A DNA stretch of 64,000 bases from Leptolyngbya sp. PCC 7375 (GTDB taxonomy: Bacteria > Cyanobacteriota > Cyanobacteriia > Phormidesmidales > Phormidesmidaceae). The notes under the pieces were generated by a model. The model worked only from the letters and a program-made list of their open reading frames with translations. It was not told where the DNA came from and did no database searches. Within the stretch, counting starts at the first letter, position 1; every line of letters starts with the position of its first letter. The stretch is from assembly GCF_000316115.1 (NCBI RefSeq), contig NZ_JH993797.1:2032486-2096485 (forward strand), given 5' to 3'. Below are positions 43,748 through 53,533 of the stretch, piece by piece. The translations under genes and the position numbers were made by a program.

Positions 43748-44179
43748 ATGAAACTGACAACCCGCGGACACTATAGTGTTAAAGCAATGCTCGATCTGAG
43801 TTTGCAACCCCGTTTAGCATCCGTTAAACTCATTGCTCAGCGACAAAATCTACCAGCTCCCTACTTAGAAAAACTGCTAATTCAACTGCGTCAAGCGGGC
43901 TTAGTTGAATCAGTTCGAGGCTCGCGTGGTGGCTATCGTTTAGCAAAAGCGCCCAGTCATATATATCTAGGCCAAATTTTAGATGCCGTCGGCGAACCAA
44001 TTACGCCTTTGGAGCTAGCATCTCCTGAAAAAGCTGAGGACTGGGTCACACTTACCCTATGGCGAAAATTGCAGGAAAAACTAAGAGAAACGCTTTATAA
44101 AATTTCCCTAGAAGAACTCTATTACGATGCGCGTAGTTGGCAAGCGGCCCAAGGTGAAGATACAAACTTTATGGTTTAA
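43748..44179 (+). CDS. Rrf2-family transcriptional regulator without iron-sulfur cysteines
   Basis: The N-terminal winged helix is typical of Rrf2 proteins: MKLTTRGHYSVKAMLDLSL, IAQRQNLPAPYLEKLLIQLRQAGLVESVRGSRGGYRLAK. The C-terminal part contains no cysteine at all, so it cannot carry the [2Fe-2S] cluster used by IscR or NsrR. It ends SWQAAQGEDTNFMV, which I associate with a conserved cyanobacterial Rrf2 group. The ligand is unknown. The gene is divergent from cyAbrB. Confidence 0.88.
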   Translation: MKLTTRGHYSVKAMLDLSLQPRLASVKLIAQRQNLPAPYLEKLLIQLRQAGLVESVRGSRGGYRLAKAPSHIYLGQILDAVGEPITPLELASPEKAEDWVTLTLWRKLQEKLRETLYKISLEELYYDARSWQAAQGEDTNFMV

Positions 44180-44339
44180 GGCTTGCTAAGTCGAAAGTCT
44201 TCGTTATGGTTATTAAACTAAGCGTTAATGTACCTTGAGATCCCTTAATCTATGAATTGCCAATTGTACGCTGACAACATAGATAGAAGTATCTCTTGAT
44301 CAGCAACGGCATAAACTGCTTTCACTTCTCGCCTTAACT

Positions 44340-44879
44340 ATGGCCGATCAGGTTGTTGAAATTCTATCCGCAGAGACGATTCGCCGTACTCTAAACCGTT
44401 TGGCTTCTGAAATCATTGAACGCACCCATGCTCTCGACGACTTAGTCTTAGTCGGCATTTACACCCGTGGCATTCCCCTGGCCCATACCATTGCCCAGCA
44501 AATGGAACGGCTTGAAGGCATTAAAGTTCCTGTGGGAGAACTCGACATTACATTTTACCGAGACGATCTCGATACAATCAGCACTCGTACACCTGCAAAA
44601 AGTGAGATGCCCTGTGATCTGACAGGGAAGAAAGTCGTGTTAGTGGATGACGTCATTTTTAGCGGGCGCACCATTCGAGCCGCCCTCAATGCCGTACTGG
44701 ACTATGGCAGACCCAATATGATTCGTCTGGCTGTGCTAATAGATCGGGGCCATCGACAGGTTCCTATTCATCCGGACTTTATTGGCAAATCTCTACCCAC
44801 TGCCCGCGAAGAGTTGGTCAATGTACAGCTTATGCCTGTAGATCCCAAGGACACGGTTGAGTTATTGAAACCGACCTAA
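44340..44879 (+). CDS. pyrR: Bifunctional pyr operon regulator / uracil phosphoribosyltransferase PyrR
   Basis: PyrR of this length (179 residues) has the phosphoribosyltransferase fold with the PRPP-binding motif VVLVDDVIFSGRT, the N-terminal LVGIYTRGIPLA, and the LDITFYRDDL loop typical of PyrR. In Bacillus it binds pyr mRNA to control attenuation, and in many bacteria it mainly makes UMP from uracil. No pyr operon leader is adjacent, so the RNA-binding role here is unproven. Its stop codon is 7 bp from that of the convergent GH8 gene. Confidence 0.93.
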   Translation: MADQVVEILSAETIRRTLNRLASEIIERTHALDDLVLVGIYTRGIPLAHTIAQQMERLEGIKVPVGELDITFYRDDLDTISTRTPAKSEMPCDLTGKKVVLVDDVIFSGRTIRAALNAVLDYGRPNMIRLAVLIDRGHRQVPIHPDFIGKSLPTAREELVNVQLMPVDPKDTVELLKPT

Positions 44880-44886
44880 CAAACGC

Positions 44887-46179
44887 CTAGCGAACTGATC
44901 TAAACCAGGATTCTGGTACCCATTCCGGGGGATAGAGCCCCAACCAAGCAAGGTTTTGCGTGTAGTAGGCAGAATCTCCATCCCAAAAATCATTGGGGTC
45001 TGCCAGTGCCAGCTTATTTTCTCGAATCGCCTCGGCTACCTTGGGATCTAGATGACGAGCAGCCTGATAAACCATGGCGTATTGAGATGTGGCCCCATAA
45101 TCAACCATCGCTTCACCCGCCAGATCGATCTGGGCTGGTAGCTTTTGAGATTGTTGCCAAAGTTCCAGTAAGGGTGTGAGATGCTCGCTCAGGTAGTGGC
45201 CCGCCGGAGGAGCCTCAAACCAAGTCAAATCAAGGGCTACTCGCCACCACACACGATAGGCATCAAAGCCATAAATACTTCTAAGCGGGGCTGAGGCTGG
45301 TAATTTTCGATAGTGAGGGGCTTCACTGTGCAGCAAAAACCAATCGCTAGGCAGTCCTAATTCTGAGATTTGTGCACTCTCTTCCAGCATTCTGTAACTG
45401 GTATGGACAAGTTCCATCCAATCGCGCCGTCGATCAACTTGGGCAAAAAGCCGGAAAGCATAGGGTGCTGCATAGGATGGGTTTAGGTACCAGGTTTTCG
45501 GGGAGGGATGAAAGGCCTCCATGGGGCCAGGCAAAAGATAATGCCCAGACAGATCATCTTTTAAGGCGATATCAGCTGTCGAAAAGTCCCAAATATCCTT
45601 GAGTTTGATGTTTGCTAGGGTCAAATAGGCTGGCTTTTTCCAACGACGGGCAGCCATAATCAGGGCTGTCGCTGCATCGATATCGGCATCAGTGGCAAAG
45701 TTTTCGTCAAGGATGCCCCATGTTTGGGCGTCACCTGGTGCGGCGTCAGGCCCCCATTTCCAAGCCCAGAGATGATCGATCAGCGCACCGTCCTCATCCA
45801 GACGCGCTAGATTTTCTTCGCCCCATTGCAGTACTCGATCAAAGGTTTCAGGATCATTGATCAACAATGCCCGCAACATTGCATAGGCCTGACCTTCAGA
45901 CGTGGTGCGCTGATCGTCGTTCTCCCAATCGATTACCCGACCATCGGCCTGAATAAAGCGATCGCGATAACGCTGCCATGTGGTCTCAAAAAAAGACTGT
46001 TGAGCTGCGCCATCCGACGTAGCAATTGTGATAGCAGCCGGTAGCTGTGTTGGTAGGTTATAAATAGCCTGCGATCGCACAGATACCAAGCAACTGGTAA
46101 TCCATACATTAAGCACAAGACCCAAAAGGACTAGAGAGCCCCAACGCTGTATCCATTTAAAAACCGCTCTCGACAACAT
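44887..46179 (-). CDS. bcsZ: GH8 family endoglucanase, BcsZ-like
   Basis: Glycoside hydrolase family 8 enzymes cleave beta-1,4-glucan, and BcsZ trims cellulose during export. The family pattern is clear: the catalytic Glu in RTTSEGQAYAMLRAL, the substrate-binding ATDADIDAATAL, LNPSYAAPYAFRLF, IYGFDAYRVWWR and YYTQNLAWLGL near the end. I prefer ATG 46179, with AAGGA upstream and a direct hydrophobic signal that ends in ITSC, so the protein may be lipidated at that Cys; a GTG at 46263 would add 28 residues before the signal. It is the last gene of a three-gene minus-strand operon with a TPR protein and an outer-membrane barrel, about 25 kb from bcsBA. Confidence 0.87.
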   Translation of the reverse strand: MLSRAVFKWIQRWGSLVLLGLVLNVWITSCLVSVRSQAIYNLPTQLPAAITIATSDGAAQQSFFETTWQRYRDRFIQADGRVIDWENDDQRTTSEGQAYAMLRALLINDPETFDRVLQWGEENLARLDEDGALIDHLWAWKWGPDAAPGDAQTWGILDENFATDADIDAATALIMAARRWKKPAYLTLANIKLKDIWDFSTADIALKDDLSGHYLLPGPMEAFHPSPKTWYLNPSYAAPYAFRLFAQVDRRRDWMELVHTSYRMLEESAQISELGLPSDWFLLHSEAPHYRKLPASAPLRSIYGFDAYRVWWRVALDLTWFEAPPAGHYLSEHLTPLLELWQQSQKLPAQIDLAGEAMVDYGATSQYAMVYQAARHLDPKVAEAIRENKLALADPNDFWDGDSAYYTQNLAWLGLYPPEWVPESWFRSVR

Positions 46180-46307
46180 GTTTGTCCCATCCTTTTTGTA
46201 TGGTCTAGCGTTGTAGTAATGTCCTAACAAATTAAAACAGCGACATATCCCATTAGTTGCCACTTCAATTAGCTGCCACGTATATCAGTGCTCAGTTTTG
46301 ACAACGA

Positions 46308-48584
46308 TTAATAACGCTCCCAAACAGGTTGGAAACCGCGATGAAGTAGTAAGCCCTCTTTAATTAAAATTTCCTGGCGCTCCAGACCAATATTGTTAGG
46401 GACTCGACTTTGCAGCGCATTGATTTCTTCCAATGCTCGCAGAGGACGATCTTGAGCCACCGTTAAGCTAATGGAGGTCTGGCGTAAATTGATATCATCC
46501 GGGGCCAGCTCAATGGCCTGGTCATATAGACGGCGCGCCTCTTGATAGCGCAACTGACGGAAACGAACCCCGGCCAAACCGACAATCGCATCAAACTGCT
46601 CAGGGTTTCGCTCTAGCAGAATGTTATACGCATTAGCCGCCGTCGATAAATCATCGGTGTCTTGGGCGATTTGTCCCTGTAACAGATAGACTTCGGGAGC
46701 ATCTGGGTTATCAGCCACTAGCTGCGCCGCAGCCTCATTAGCCGCATCGGGGTCGGTCATCGCCAGCACCTGGATCTGACGCTGACGCACTGCAATGGAA
46801 TTAGGGTTAGCTATCAGCAGCGCTTCATACAGCTCGCTGCGGGCTGGATCGGCGGGTAGTGCACCCACCAGACTATATAGCTCAGGTGGGTTTTCATTGG
46901 TAGAGTGATTGGCAAGCCACTGCTCTAGAACTGATTCCGCCGTTTCGACTGAAATAAATTTACCCTGATAGGCCAAGCTGGTCTGACCCAGGATTTTGGC
47001 ATCGTTACCGGGATTCAGGGCAATGATTTCTTCATAAAGAGCCAAGGCCTCAATGTACTGACCTTGACCTTGATAGATACCTGCCAGACCTTGCAGAGCA
47101 CCGGTCACTACCTCATTGCTACTGGTAGGGTCATTAATCAGCTGCTGATATAGCGCAATACTCGTGTCGATATCATCTTGACGACGAGCTTGTTCCGCCT
47201 GGAATAGAAAAACAGCCGGATCATCTCCGGCATAAAGACGCAGCTGCTCCTGGGCCAGGTCCAGCTGATTTTGCTGAAGATAAATTTGGCCGAGACGATA
47301 GTGGAGAAATGGCTCAGCCGACGTCACTGCAAGCACATCCTGATAAAACGTGATGAGCTCTGCATCGGGGGGATCAAGTCTGGCCAGGCTGGTGGCAATG
47401 TACTGAAGCTGAGTGGGATTCTGCGGTAAGGTAATCGACAACAGACGCTGTCGCAGCTCGTAGGCTGAAATTTGAGCGAGCTGTCGCTCCCAAATACTAG
47501 TCTGTACATAGAGACTGACGTCATCGGGGTATTGAGCCGCCAGCTGTCGGTAGGTAGCTAATGTGGTGGGCTGGCTACTGGGATAAGCGCCCAGGGCAGC
47601 AGCCACTTCACGGGCAGCCCCCACCGTCAGGCTGGAGCTGGTTAGGACCTCTTTATAGGCTGAGATCGCACGACGTTGCACGACAGGAGCATCTGTGTAG
47701 AACGTCATCCCTCTGAGGGCACGAGCCACCACTAGCGGCTGGCCTTGAATGGTATCTAGTAATGCTAGCCCACGCTCATATTCACGATTTGCAGCATAGG
47801 AAGTGGCAAGCTCTGCCTTAATCTGAGCCTGTTGACTGGGATCGCCATTGGCATCGAGAAACGGCGTAAGCACCTCGATTGCTGCCCCGGGATTGTCTTG
47901 CTGGCGTAGGGCAAAACTGTAAGCCTGAGCCTCAAACACCGTCAGGGTTTGGCCAGCATTGATATAGGCCGCAAACAATTCAACGGCCTGGGCAGAGCGT
48001 CCGCCATAGGCAAAGGCCTGGGCAGCGCCCACCTGAGTGGCCAATGGGGGGGACTGCTCCAGGGCAATTTCGTAGTCAGCAACGGCTTCAACCAGGCGAC
48101 CATCATAAAAAAGGAGGAGGGCGCGTTGCGATCTCACCTCTCCATTCTGTTCATACCCCGGCTGTTCCAACAGCGTGGTCAGCGCATCAATACCAACCGT
48201 CCGCCATTCAGGGCGATAGCGCCCCAAAAAACCCAACGTTTCCAGCGCTTCAATATTAGTTGGATCAAGCACTGTCAAACGACGAAATTCTTCAAATGCA
48301 TTGGCATCCTGACCTAACTTGAGATAGGACCGAGCCACCCCTAACTGAGCTGGAACAGAGTCTGGATACTGCTGTACCGCCTGTAGAAACTTTTCAAGGG
48401 CCTGATCAGTCCAGCCTTTCTCAAATAGGTCATAACCTTCTTGCACTAAGGCAGGTTCATTATTTAAGTTCGGCAATTGGGCATTGGGCAATTGGGCCAA
48501 CACCGGCTGAGCCAACATCAGTGGCGTAGCAGCCAGTAAATTAAAACCGAGGCATAGACCTAAAGTGCGACGATACCAGTTCAT
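46308..48584 (-). CDS. TPR-rich periplasmic protein, BcsC N-terminal-like, 758 aa
   Basis: A signal peptide (ending AQPVLAQL) is followed by TPR or TPR-like helix pairs up to residue about 735 (for example ALVQEGYDLFEKGWTDQALEKF, YQEARRLYDQAIELAPDD). The TPR region of BcsC is about this long, but here the outer-membrane barrel is not fused. A separate barrel protein gene lies just upstream and the GH8 gene 128 bp downstream of the stop, so this is a plausible split BcsC. TPR proteins of this size occur in other exopolysaccharide systems such as AlgK/PelB, so the assignment depends on context. Confidence 0.7.
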   Translation of the reverse strand: MNWYRRTLGLCLGFNLLAATPLMLAQPVLAQLPNAQLPNLNNEPALVQEGYDLFEKGWTDQALEKFLQAVQQYPDSVPAQLGVARSYLKLGQDANAFEEFRRLTVLDPTNIEALETLGFLGRYRPEWRTVGIDALTTLLEQPGYEQNGEVRSQRALLLFYDGRLVEAVADYEIALEQSPPLATQVGAAQAFAYGGRSAQAVELFAAYINAGQTLTVFEAQAYSFALRQQDNPGAAIEVLTPFLDANGDPSQQAQIKAELATSYAANREYERGLALLDTIQGQPLVVARALRGMTFYTDAPVVQRRAISAYKEVLTSSSLTVGAAREVAAALGAYPSSQPTTLATYRQLAAQYPDDVSLYVQTSIWERQLAQISAYELRQRLLSITLPQNPTQLQYIATSLARLDPPDAELITFYQDVLAVTSAEPFLHYRLGQIYLQQNQLDLAQEQLRLYAGDDPAVFLFQAEQARRQDDIDTSIALYQQLINDPTSSNEVVTGALQGLAGIYQGQGQYIEALALYEEIIALNPGNDAKILGQTSLAYQGKFISVETAESVLEQWLANHSTNENPPELYSLVGALPADPARSELYEALLIANPNSIAVRQRQIQVLAMTDPDAANEAAAQLVADNPDAPEVYLLQGQIAQDTDDLSTAANAYNILLERNPEQFDAIVGLAGVRFRQLRYQEARRLYDQAIELAPDDINLRQTSISLTVAQDRPLRALEEINALQSRVPNNIGLERQEILIKEGLLLHRGFQPVWERY

Positions 48585-48685
48585 AACAATAAGGGTTCCT
48601 ATATTTCTTCGGGAATGGCGTTTTGCCTACACATCAATCAAAAAGGAGGGCAAAAAAGAAGGGTGGGCGGCCCACCCGATCAGAA

Positions 48686-50086
48686 TCAATCCAAAAGCTC
48701 CAATAAATCCCAATCGGCACGAACACGGACACCAAACACCGCATCAGAGAATTCATCCCGCAGCTGCAAACTAACAGCGGCTCTAGCATTGGGGGCGAGT
48801 CGGATATCGTAAAACGTTTCTAAAACATCAGGACGATCTCCCTGACGTCGATCGTCATCGCTGAGGGCGCGACCATAGCCGATGCCAAAACGGTCATCTT
48901 CCATGAACAGGTCTAGGAAATTAACACCAAAACTGTAGGTATTGCCTGAAATATCTAAATCAGTGTTCCTGTGATGACCATAGCGACCAAATAGTCCGGC
49001 ATTGAGTTGAGGGATAAACCACTCGGCATTGATGCCGTAGGACTCTTCACGATCCCCCTCCTGGGGGCCAAAAATGCCATTGCGGCTGAGCTGAAAACTC
49101 TCAGGGATACCATCACGATCACCGTTATCAGTGGCTGTCACGTAGGTACCACGCACAATAAAATTACCGACATTAATACCCAATTCACCGGCAAACGCAT
49201 CAAAGTTCAAGTCATCAAATCCACCTGACGAAAATGTTGCCGCTTTGAGAATAATTTCATCAATGGGCCGCCAATGAATCAATGCTGCTGGCTGGGACTC
49301 AAGCTGTGTTGTCGCGAGGGCAGGATTCGTCTGAAAAACAGGATTAATGAAATGGGTCAGACTATCTTTAGCAAAGCTATTGCGATCAAAAAAGGACGTC
49401 AGCTCAATGAGCCCAGCAGCTCCTCGCAGACTGGGCAAATTTGTTGGAGACGCAACGACATAAAGTTCGCTGACGTTAAACCCAGTGGAATCCGTGTCTG
49501 AGAATGCATCGCCAGTGGATAAGTCAACGGCCCCCACAAACGCAACGTTAGATTCCAAGAAGTAGTGACCATAGACACGCGCTCGGGCGGAAAAATCACC
49601 ATCTTCTAAAATCGCAGCGGTTTGCAGCTTGAGAGACGGTGGTGTGAGGGGCCCTTCGACATCGACCTCTTCTCCAGCGACTGCATCATCGATTTCTGGC
49701 TCCGTATTCGAGAGAGGTGCAAGCACGCCCTCTTCAGACGTTTCAACAGAGGTTTCATCAAAGAAAAATGGGTCTGCGGGTTCCGCTAGATCACTGGCAT
49801 TTTCCTGGGCCAAAAGAATCTGCTCAGCTTCAGCCACATTGGTAGCCTCAGCCGTTTCGTCTTCATCCTCCTCAGACGCTTCCTCCTCCTCAGATGCTTC
49901 GTCTGGAGTAGATTCCGGTAGTGACATCACCAGGATAATCTCTTCTATCTCCGCTGCCTCCGGCAGTGCTTCTACAGGTAAGGCCATCACTGGAGCTGCA
50001 ATTACCGCCATGGCTATCCATACCATCCAAGACACCAACGGCAGTGCTTGAAAATTCCTAGCGATATCCCTCATAGTCCTTTCCAA
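48686..50086 (-). CDS. Outer-membrane beta-barrel-like protein, 466 aa
   Basis: A signal peptide (up to about residue 36, ending VMALP) leads into a strongly acidic, Glu/Ser-rich linker (about 40-150), then alternating strands that look like a beta barrel (for example SARARVYGHYFLESNVAF, FNVSELYVVASP, AGLFGRYGHHRNTD, FGIGYGRAL), ending in VRVRADWDLLELLD. No SLH domain is seen, so it is not a standard cyanobacterial porin. Its position ahead of TPR and GH8 genes suggests an outer-membrane exit channel, but the final residue is not the usual aromatic. Function is inferred from context. Confidence 0.65.
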   Translation of the reverse strand: MERTMRDIARNFQALPLVSWMVWIAMAVIAAPVMALPVEALPEAAEIEEIILVMSLPESTPDEASEEEEASEEDEDETAEATNVAEAEQILLAQENASDLAEPADPFFFDETSVETSEEGVLAPLSNTEPEIDDAVAGEEVDVEGPLTPPSLKLQTAAILEDGDFSARARVYGHYFLESNVAFVGAVDLSTGDAFSDTDSTGFNVSELYVVASPTNLPSLRGAAGLIELTSFFDRNSFAKDSLTHFINPVFQTNPALATTQLESQPAALIHWRPIDEIILKAATFSSGGFDDLNFDAFAGELGINVGNFIVRGTYVTATDNGDRDGIPESFQLSRNGIFGPQEGDREESYGINAEWFIPQLNAGLFGRYGHHRNTDLDISGNTYSFGVNFLDLFMEDDRFGIGYGRALSDDDRRQGDRPDVLETFYDIRLAPNARAAVSLQLRDEFSDAVFGVRVRADWDLLELLD

Positions 50087-50570
50087 TAAGTGTTCCTATT
50101 TAAGAATTTTGGGCGTTGCTACCCCTTGGAATCAGTAAATCTGTAATGCCATGGGCAAAACAGACAAAACCATCCCACAAAACCAACAACAGCTTTTTAG
50201 ATAGTTTTTTTAACCCTGATATCGGTGACAGATTAAACATCTAGGGCCACATCGGTATTCACCCCATAGTTATCCCATCGGGTCAAATCATCTTTAATAC
50301 CCTGGAATATCAAGATGCTTAATTCGCCATCTTGTTCCAAAGCTAGTGTGAACTCTCTGTTTGGGCTTGTAGTTCTTAGTTAAAGACAAATCGCCTTTAT
50401 CAGTTCTTTACAAAGTCTTTGAATGCGTCCCCAGGAAAACTCCGGTTTTGCCATGAGTTCGCCCAAGGTATCTTGGCTAGACGCGTGAATAAACGTTGAC
50501 TAACAATAATTGGTCCAACCTAGGGCTTACTTTAGATAAAGCAAGATCAGCAAAAATATAGAAACATACC
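50087..50570. other. Divergent intergenic region between the barrel gene and fni
   Basis: This 484-bp AT-rich gap must contain the promoters of the barrel-TPR-GH8 operon and of fni. I found no strong hairpin, repeat or known regulator site in it. Confidence 0.35.
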
Positions 50571-51632
50571 GTGGGCCAAACCGTTAGCTTGGACAAAACC
50601 AATCCTGCAACCATTCAGGATCGCAAAGCGGATCATCTGCGCATTTGCCTCGAAGATGATGTGCAATGTCATCAGATCACCACTGGTCTAGAAAACTATC
50701 GCTTTATCCACTGTGGTCTACCTGAATTGAATTATGACCAGGTGGATATTAGCACCATATTCCTGGGTAAACAGTTGGCCACACCGTTACTCATTTCCTC
50801 CATGACCGGTGGCACAGAACAGGCACGGCTCATTAATCAACGCCTGGCTGTCGCCGCCCAGAAATTTGGCTTAGCCATGGGGGTAGGTTCTCAGCGCGTG
50901 GCCGTGGAAAAACCAGAATTAGCGCCCACGTTTAATATCCGTCGGTATGCGCCGAGGGCTCTACTTCTGGCTAATCTGGGGGCGGTGCAGTTGAACTATA
51001 GCTATGGGCTAGAACACTGTCAGCGGGTGGTGGATTGGTTAGAAGCCGACGCCCTGATTTTGCATTTAAATCCGCTTCAAGAATGTGTTCAGACCCGGGG
51101 TGACACTGACTTTAGCGGTCTGCTGGTTAAAATTGAGACTCTCTGCGCAAAGCTGCCGGTGCCGGTCATTGCTAAAGAAGTGGGCAACGGCATTTCTGGC
51201 GGTTTGGCGCAAAAGCTTATTGATATAGGTATCTCGGCCATTGATACCGCTGGGGCTGGTGGCACATCCTGGGCCAGGGTAGAAAGTGAGCGGGCTCAGG
51301 ATATTAAACAACGTCGCCTGGGGCAAACCTTTGCGGATTGGGGTATACCCACGGCTGACTGCATTGTGAGTGTGCGTGCGATCGCACCCCAAATCCCCCT
51401 GATTGCCTCTGGCGGACTACGCAACGGTCTAGATGTGGCTAAAACCTTAGCCCTGGGTGCTGACATTGCCGGCATGGCCCTACCATTCCTCAAAGCAGCT
51501 GACAATTCCGAAGAAGCCCTAGACACCCTGGCCGATATCCTGATAGCCGAACTTAAGACTGCACTGTTTTGTACGGGTCAAGGGAATCTTAAAGACCTGA
51601 AACACAGTCAAGTTCTACAGCGCATACCATAG
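50571..51632 (+). CDS. fni: Type 2 isopentenyl-diphosphate delta-isomerase
   Basis: This FMN-dependent enzyme interconverts isopentenyl and dimethylallyl diphosphate, supplying carotenoid, phytol and quinone synthesis. The 353-residue protein has RKADHLRICLEDDV, the TPLLISSMTGGTEQA and MGVGSQRVA motifs, HLNPLQECVQ, VIAKEVGNGIS, and IDTAGAGGTSWARVE, ending with the FMN-phosphate site IASGGLRNGLDVAK. The start is GTG 50571. This is the type used by cyanobacteria instead of the unrelated type 1 enzyme. Confidence 0.96.
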   Translation: MGQTVSLDKTNPATIQDRKADHLRICLEDDVQCHQITTGLENYRFIHCGLPELNYDQVDISTIFLGKQLATPLLISSMTGGTEQARLINQRLAVAAQKFGLAMGVGSQRVAVEKPELAPTFNIRRYAPRALLLANLGAVQLNYSYGLEHCQRVVDWLEADALILHLNPLQECVQTRGDTDFSGLLVKIETLCAKLPVPVIAKEVGNGISGGLAQKLIDIGISAIDTAGAGGTSWARVESERAQDIKQRRLGQTFADWGIPTADCIVSVRAIAPQIPLIASGGLRNGLDVAKTLALGADIAGMALPFLKAADNSEEALDTLADILIAELKTALFCTGQGNLKDLKHSQVLQRIP

Positions 51633-51695
51633 AGTAATCTGCGTTGAGTCAGATTTTCCAAACCCAGATTTTCCAAACGTTGCCCACATCCCACC

Positions 51696-53516
51696 ATGCG
51701 AGACTTTTTTAAATATATGGCAGCTAGTGCCATTGGCACTTTAGTTGGTCTATTCAGTTTAATTGCCCTACTGGGTGTGGGCGCAATCGGACTGGCAGGC
51801 TTGTTTATCACCTCCGCGTCCAGTGACACAGAACCTGAGGTTGAGAAAAATTCGATCTTAGTTTTTGACCTGGCCACCGACATTGTGGATGCGGTGCCCT
51901 ATTCAGGAGCCAGTGTCGTACTCGAAGAAACGCTTTACGGCAACCCCTATCGGTCCATGTCTCTGCATAGCGCCCTAGAAGCCATTGAGGCTGCTGCCAC
52001 CGACAACAATATCACTGGCATTTACCTCACTGGCAATACCAATGCTGGGCTGGGCACATTAAAAGAGATCCGAGCAGCCCTGGAAAAATTTAAAGCCGAC
52101 TCCGGTAAACCAGTTTTGGCCAATAACACTGTCTGGAGCGAGCGGGACTACTACCTGGCCTCGGTAGCCGATTCTCTATATTTAAACCCAGCAGGCATTC
52201 TTGAGCTCAATGGTTTTCGAGCTGAGATTCAGTTTCTAGCTGGCGCTCTAAGCAAGTACGGAGTAGGCGTGCAAGTATTGCGGGCTGGTCGTTACAAATC
52301 TGCCATCGAGCCGTTTACCCGCACCACCAGTAGCCCAGAGGAAAAACAACAGACCCAGGCGCTGCTGACTGACCTATGGCAAGAGTTTTTAACCACCGCC
52401 AGCGAAGCTAGAGAAACCACACCGGAATCCATTCAGGCAATTGCTGAGAACCAAGGCTTACTGCCTGCCGCCGAAGCCCAGACAGCTGGACTGATTGATA
52501 ATGTCGCTTTTTATGACGATGTGCTGAGTGAGCTGAGGGAATTAACTCAGCAAACCGATGAACCATGGCTTGAGGATGGGGAGGATTTTACTCAGATCAG
52601 TCTTTATCGCTATAGTCAGACCCTAAGCCCTGAGATTGGCAACAACACCATTGCCGTTGTGTATGCCAGCGGCGAAATTGTCGATGGCGAGGGGACAATG
52701 CCCGGCACAATTACCTCTGGCGGTCTCTCGGATACGCTGCGCCAAGTACGTCATGACAATGATATTGAAGCGGTGGTGCTACGGGTCAATAGTCCAGGGG
52801 GTAGTGCGATCGCATCTGAAATCATTGCCCGTGAAGTGGAACTCTTGGCAGCAGAAAAACCTGTGATTGTCTCCATGGGTAACTATGCCGCTTCAGGGGG
52901 CTATATGATTGCAGCCCCTGGCGATCAGATTTTTGCCACCCCCAGCACGGTAACCGGCTCCATTGGAGTATATGGCTTGCGGCTCAATTTCAAAGAAATT
53001 GCCAACCGCAACGGCGTTACCTGGGATGTGATTAAGACCGCAAAGCTGGCTGATATTGACACCATTAGCCGCCCCCAAAGTGAGGATGAACTGAAGCTAC
53101 AGCAGGGGTTTGTCAACACCCTATACGATCGCTTTTTGAGTCTGGTGGCAGATGGGCGAGAGCTCTCCAAAGAAAAAATCAACCAGGTGGCGCAAGGACG
53201 TGTGTGGTCAGGCACCGATGCCCAGAGTGCCAACCTGGTGGACCAAATGGGTGGACTAAATGATGCGATCGCGGCAGCCGCCGAAGCTGCCGAATTGGAT
53301 GATTGGCACGTAGAAGAACTGCCCAAACCTCCCAGCTTTGAAGAACAACTTTTCGAAAGTCTCTTTGGTGTAGGCGTTGTTTCCAGGTTGCCCTGGGCGC
53401 AGGATCCGATCTCTCAAGAAGCGATGAAACTCAGAGAAGATCTAACGTTGTTAAAAACTCTCAACGATCCCCAGGGAGTCTACATGAGACTCCCGTTTAC
53501 CACCGAGATTGAGTAG
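51696..53516 (+). CDS. sppA: Signal peptide peptidase SppA, 67-kDa type
   Basis: The 606-residue, two-domain serine protease has an N-terminal membrane anchor (about residues 12-38) and tandem clp-like domains. The catalytic Lys201 (RAGRYKSAIEPFTR) is in the first domain and the nucleophile Ser400 (NYAASGGYMIAAP) in the second, as in E. coli SppA. It degrades cleaved signal peptides and, in cyanobacteria, has been linked to turnover of light-harvesting and membrane proteins. A hairpin of GGGAGTCT/AGACTCCC lies in its last codons (53474-53494). ATG 51696 is the start. Confidence 0.94.
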   Translation: MRDFFKYMAASAIGTLVGLFSLIALLGVGAIGLAGLFITSASSDTEPEVEKNSILVFDLATDIVDAVPYSGASVVLEETLYGNPYRSMSLHSALEAIEAAATDNNITGIYLTGNTNAGLGTLKEIRAALEKFKADSGKPVLANNTVWSERDYYLASVADSLYLNPAGILELNGFRAEIQFLAGALSKYGVGVQVLRAGRYKSAIEPFTRTTSSPEEKQQTQALLTDLWQEFLTTASEARETTPESIQAIAENQGLLPAAEAQTAGLIDNVAFYDDVLSELRELTQQTDEPWLEDGEDFTQISLYRYSQTLSPEIGNNTIAVVYASGEIVDGEGTMPGTITSGGLSDTLRQVRHDNDIEAVVLRVNSPGGSAIASEIIAREVELLAAEKPVIVSMGNYAASGGYMIAAPGDQIFATPSTVTGSIGVYGLRLNFKEIANRNGVTWDVIKTAKLADIDTISRPQSEDELKLQQGFVNTLYDRFLSLVADGRELSKEKINQVAQGRVWSGTDAQSANLVDQMGGLNDAIAAAAEAAELDDWHVEELPKPPSFEEQLFESLFGVGVVSRLPWAQDPISQEAMKLREDLTLLKTLNDPQGVYMRLPFTTEIE

Positions 53517-53533
53517 ACTTTAAACAACGAGGT

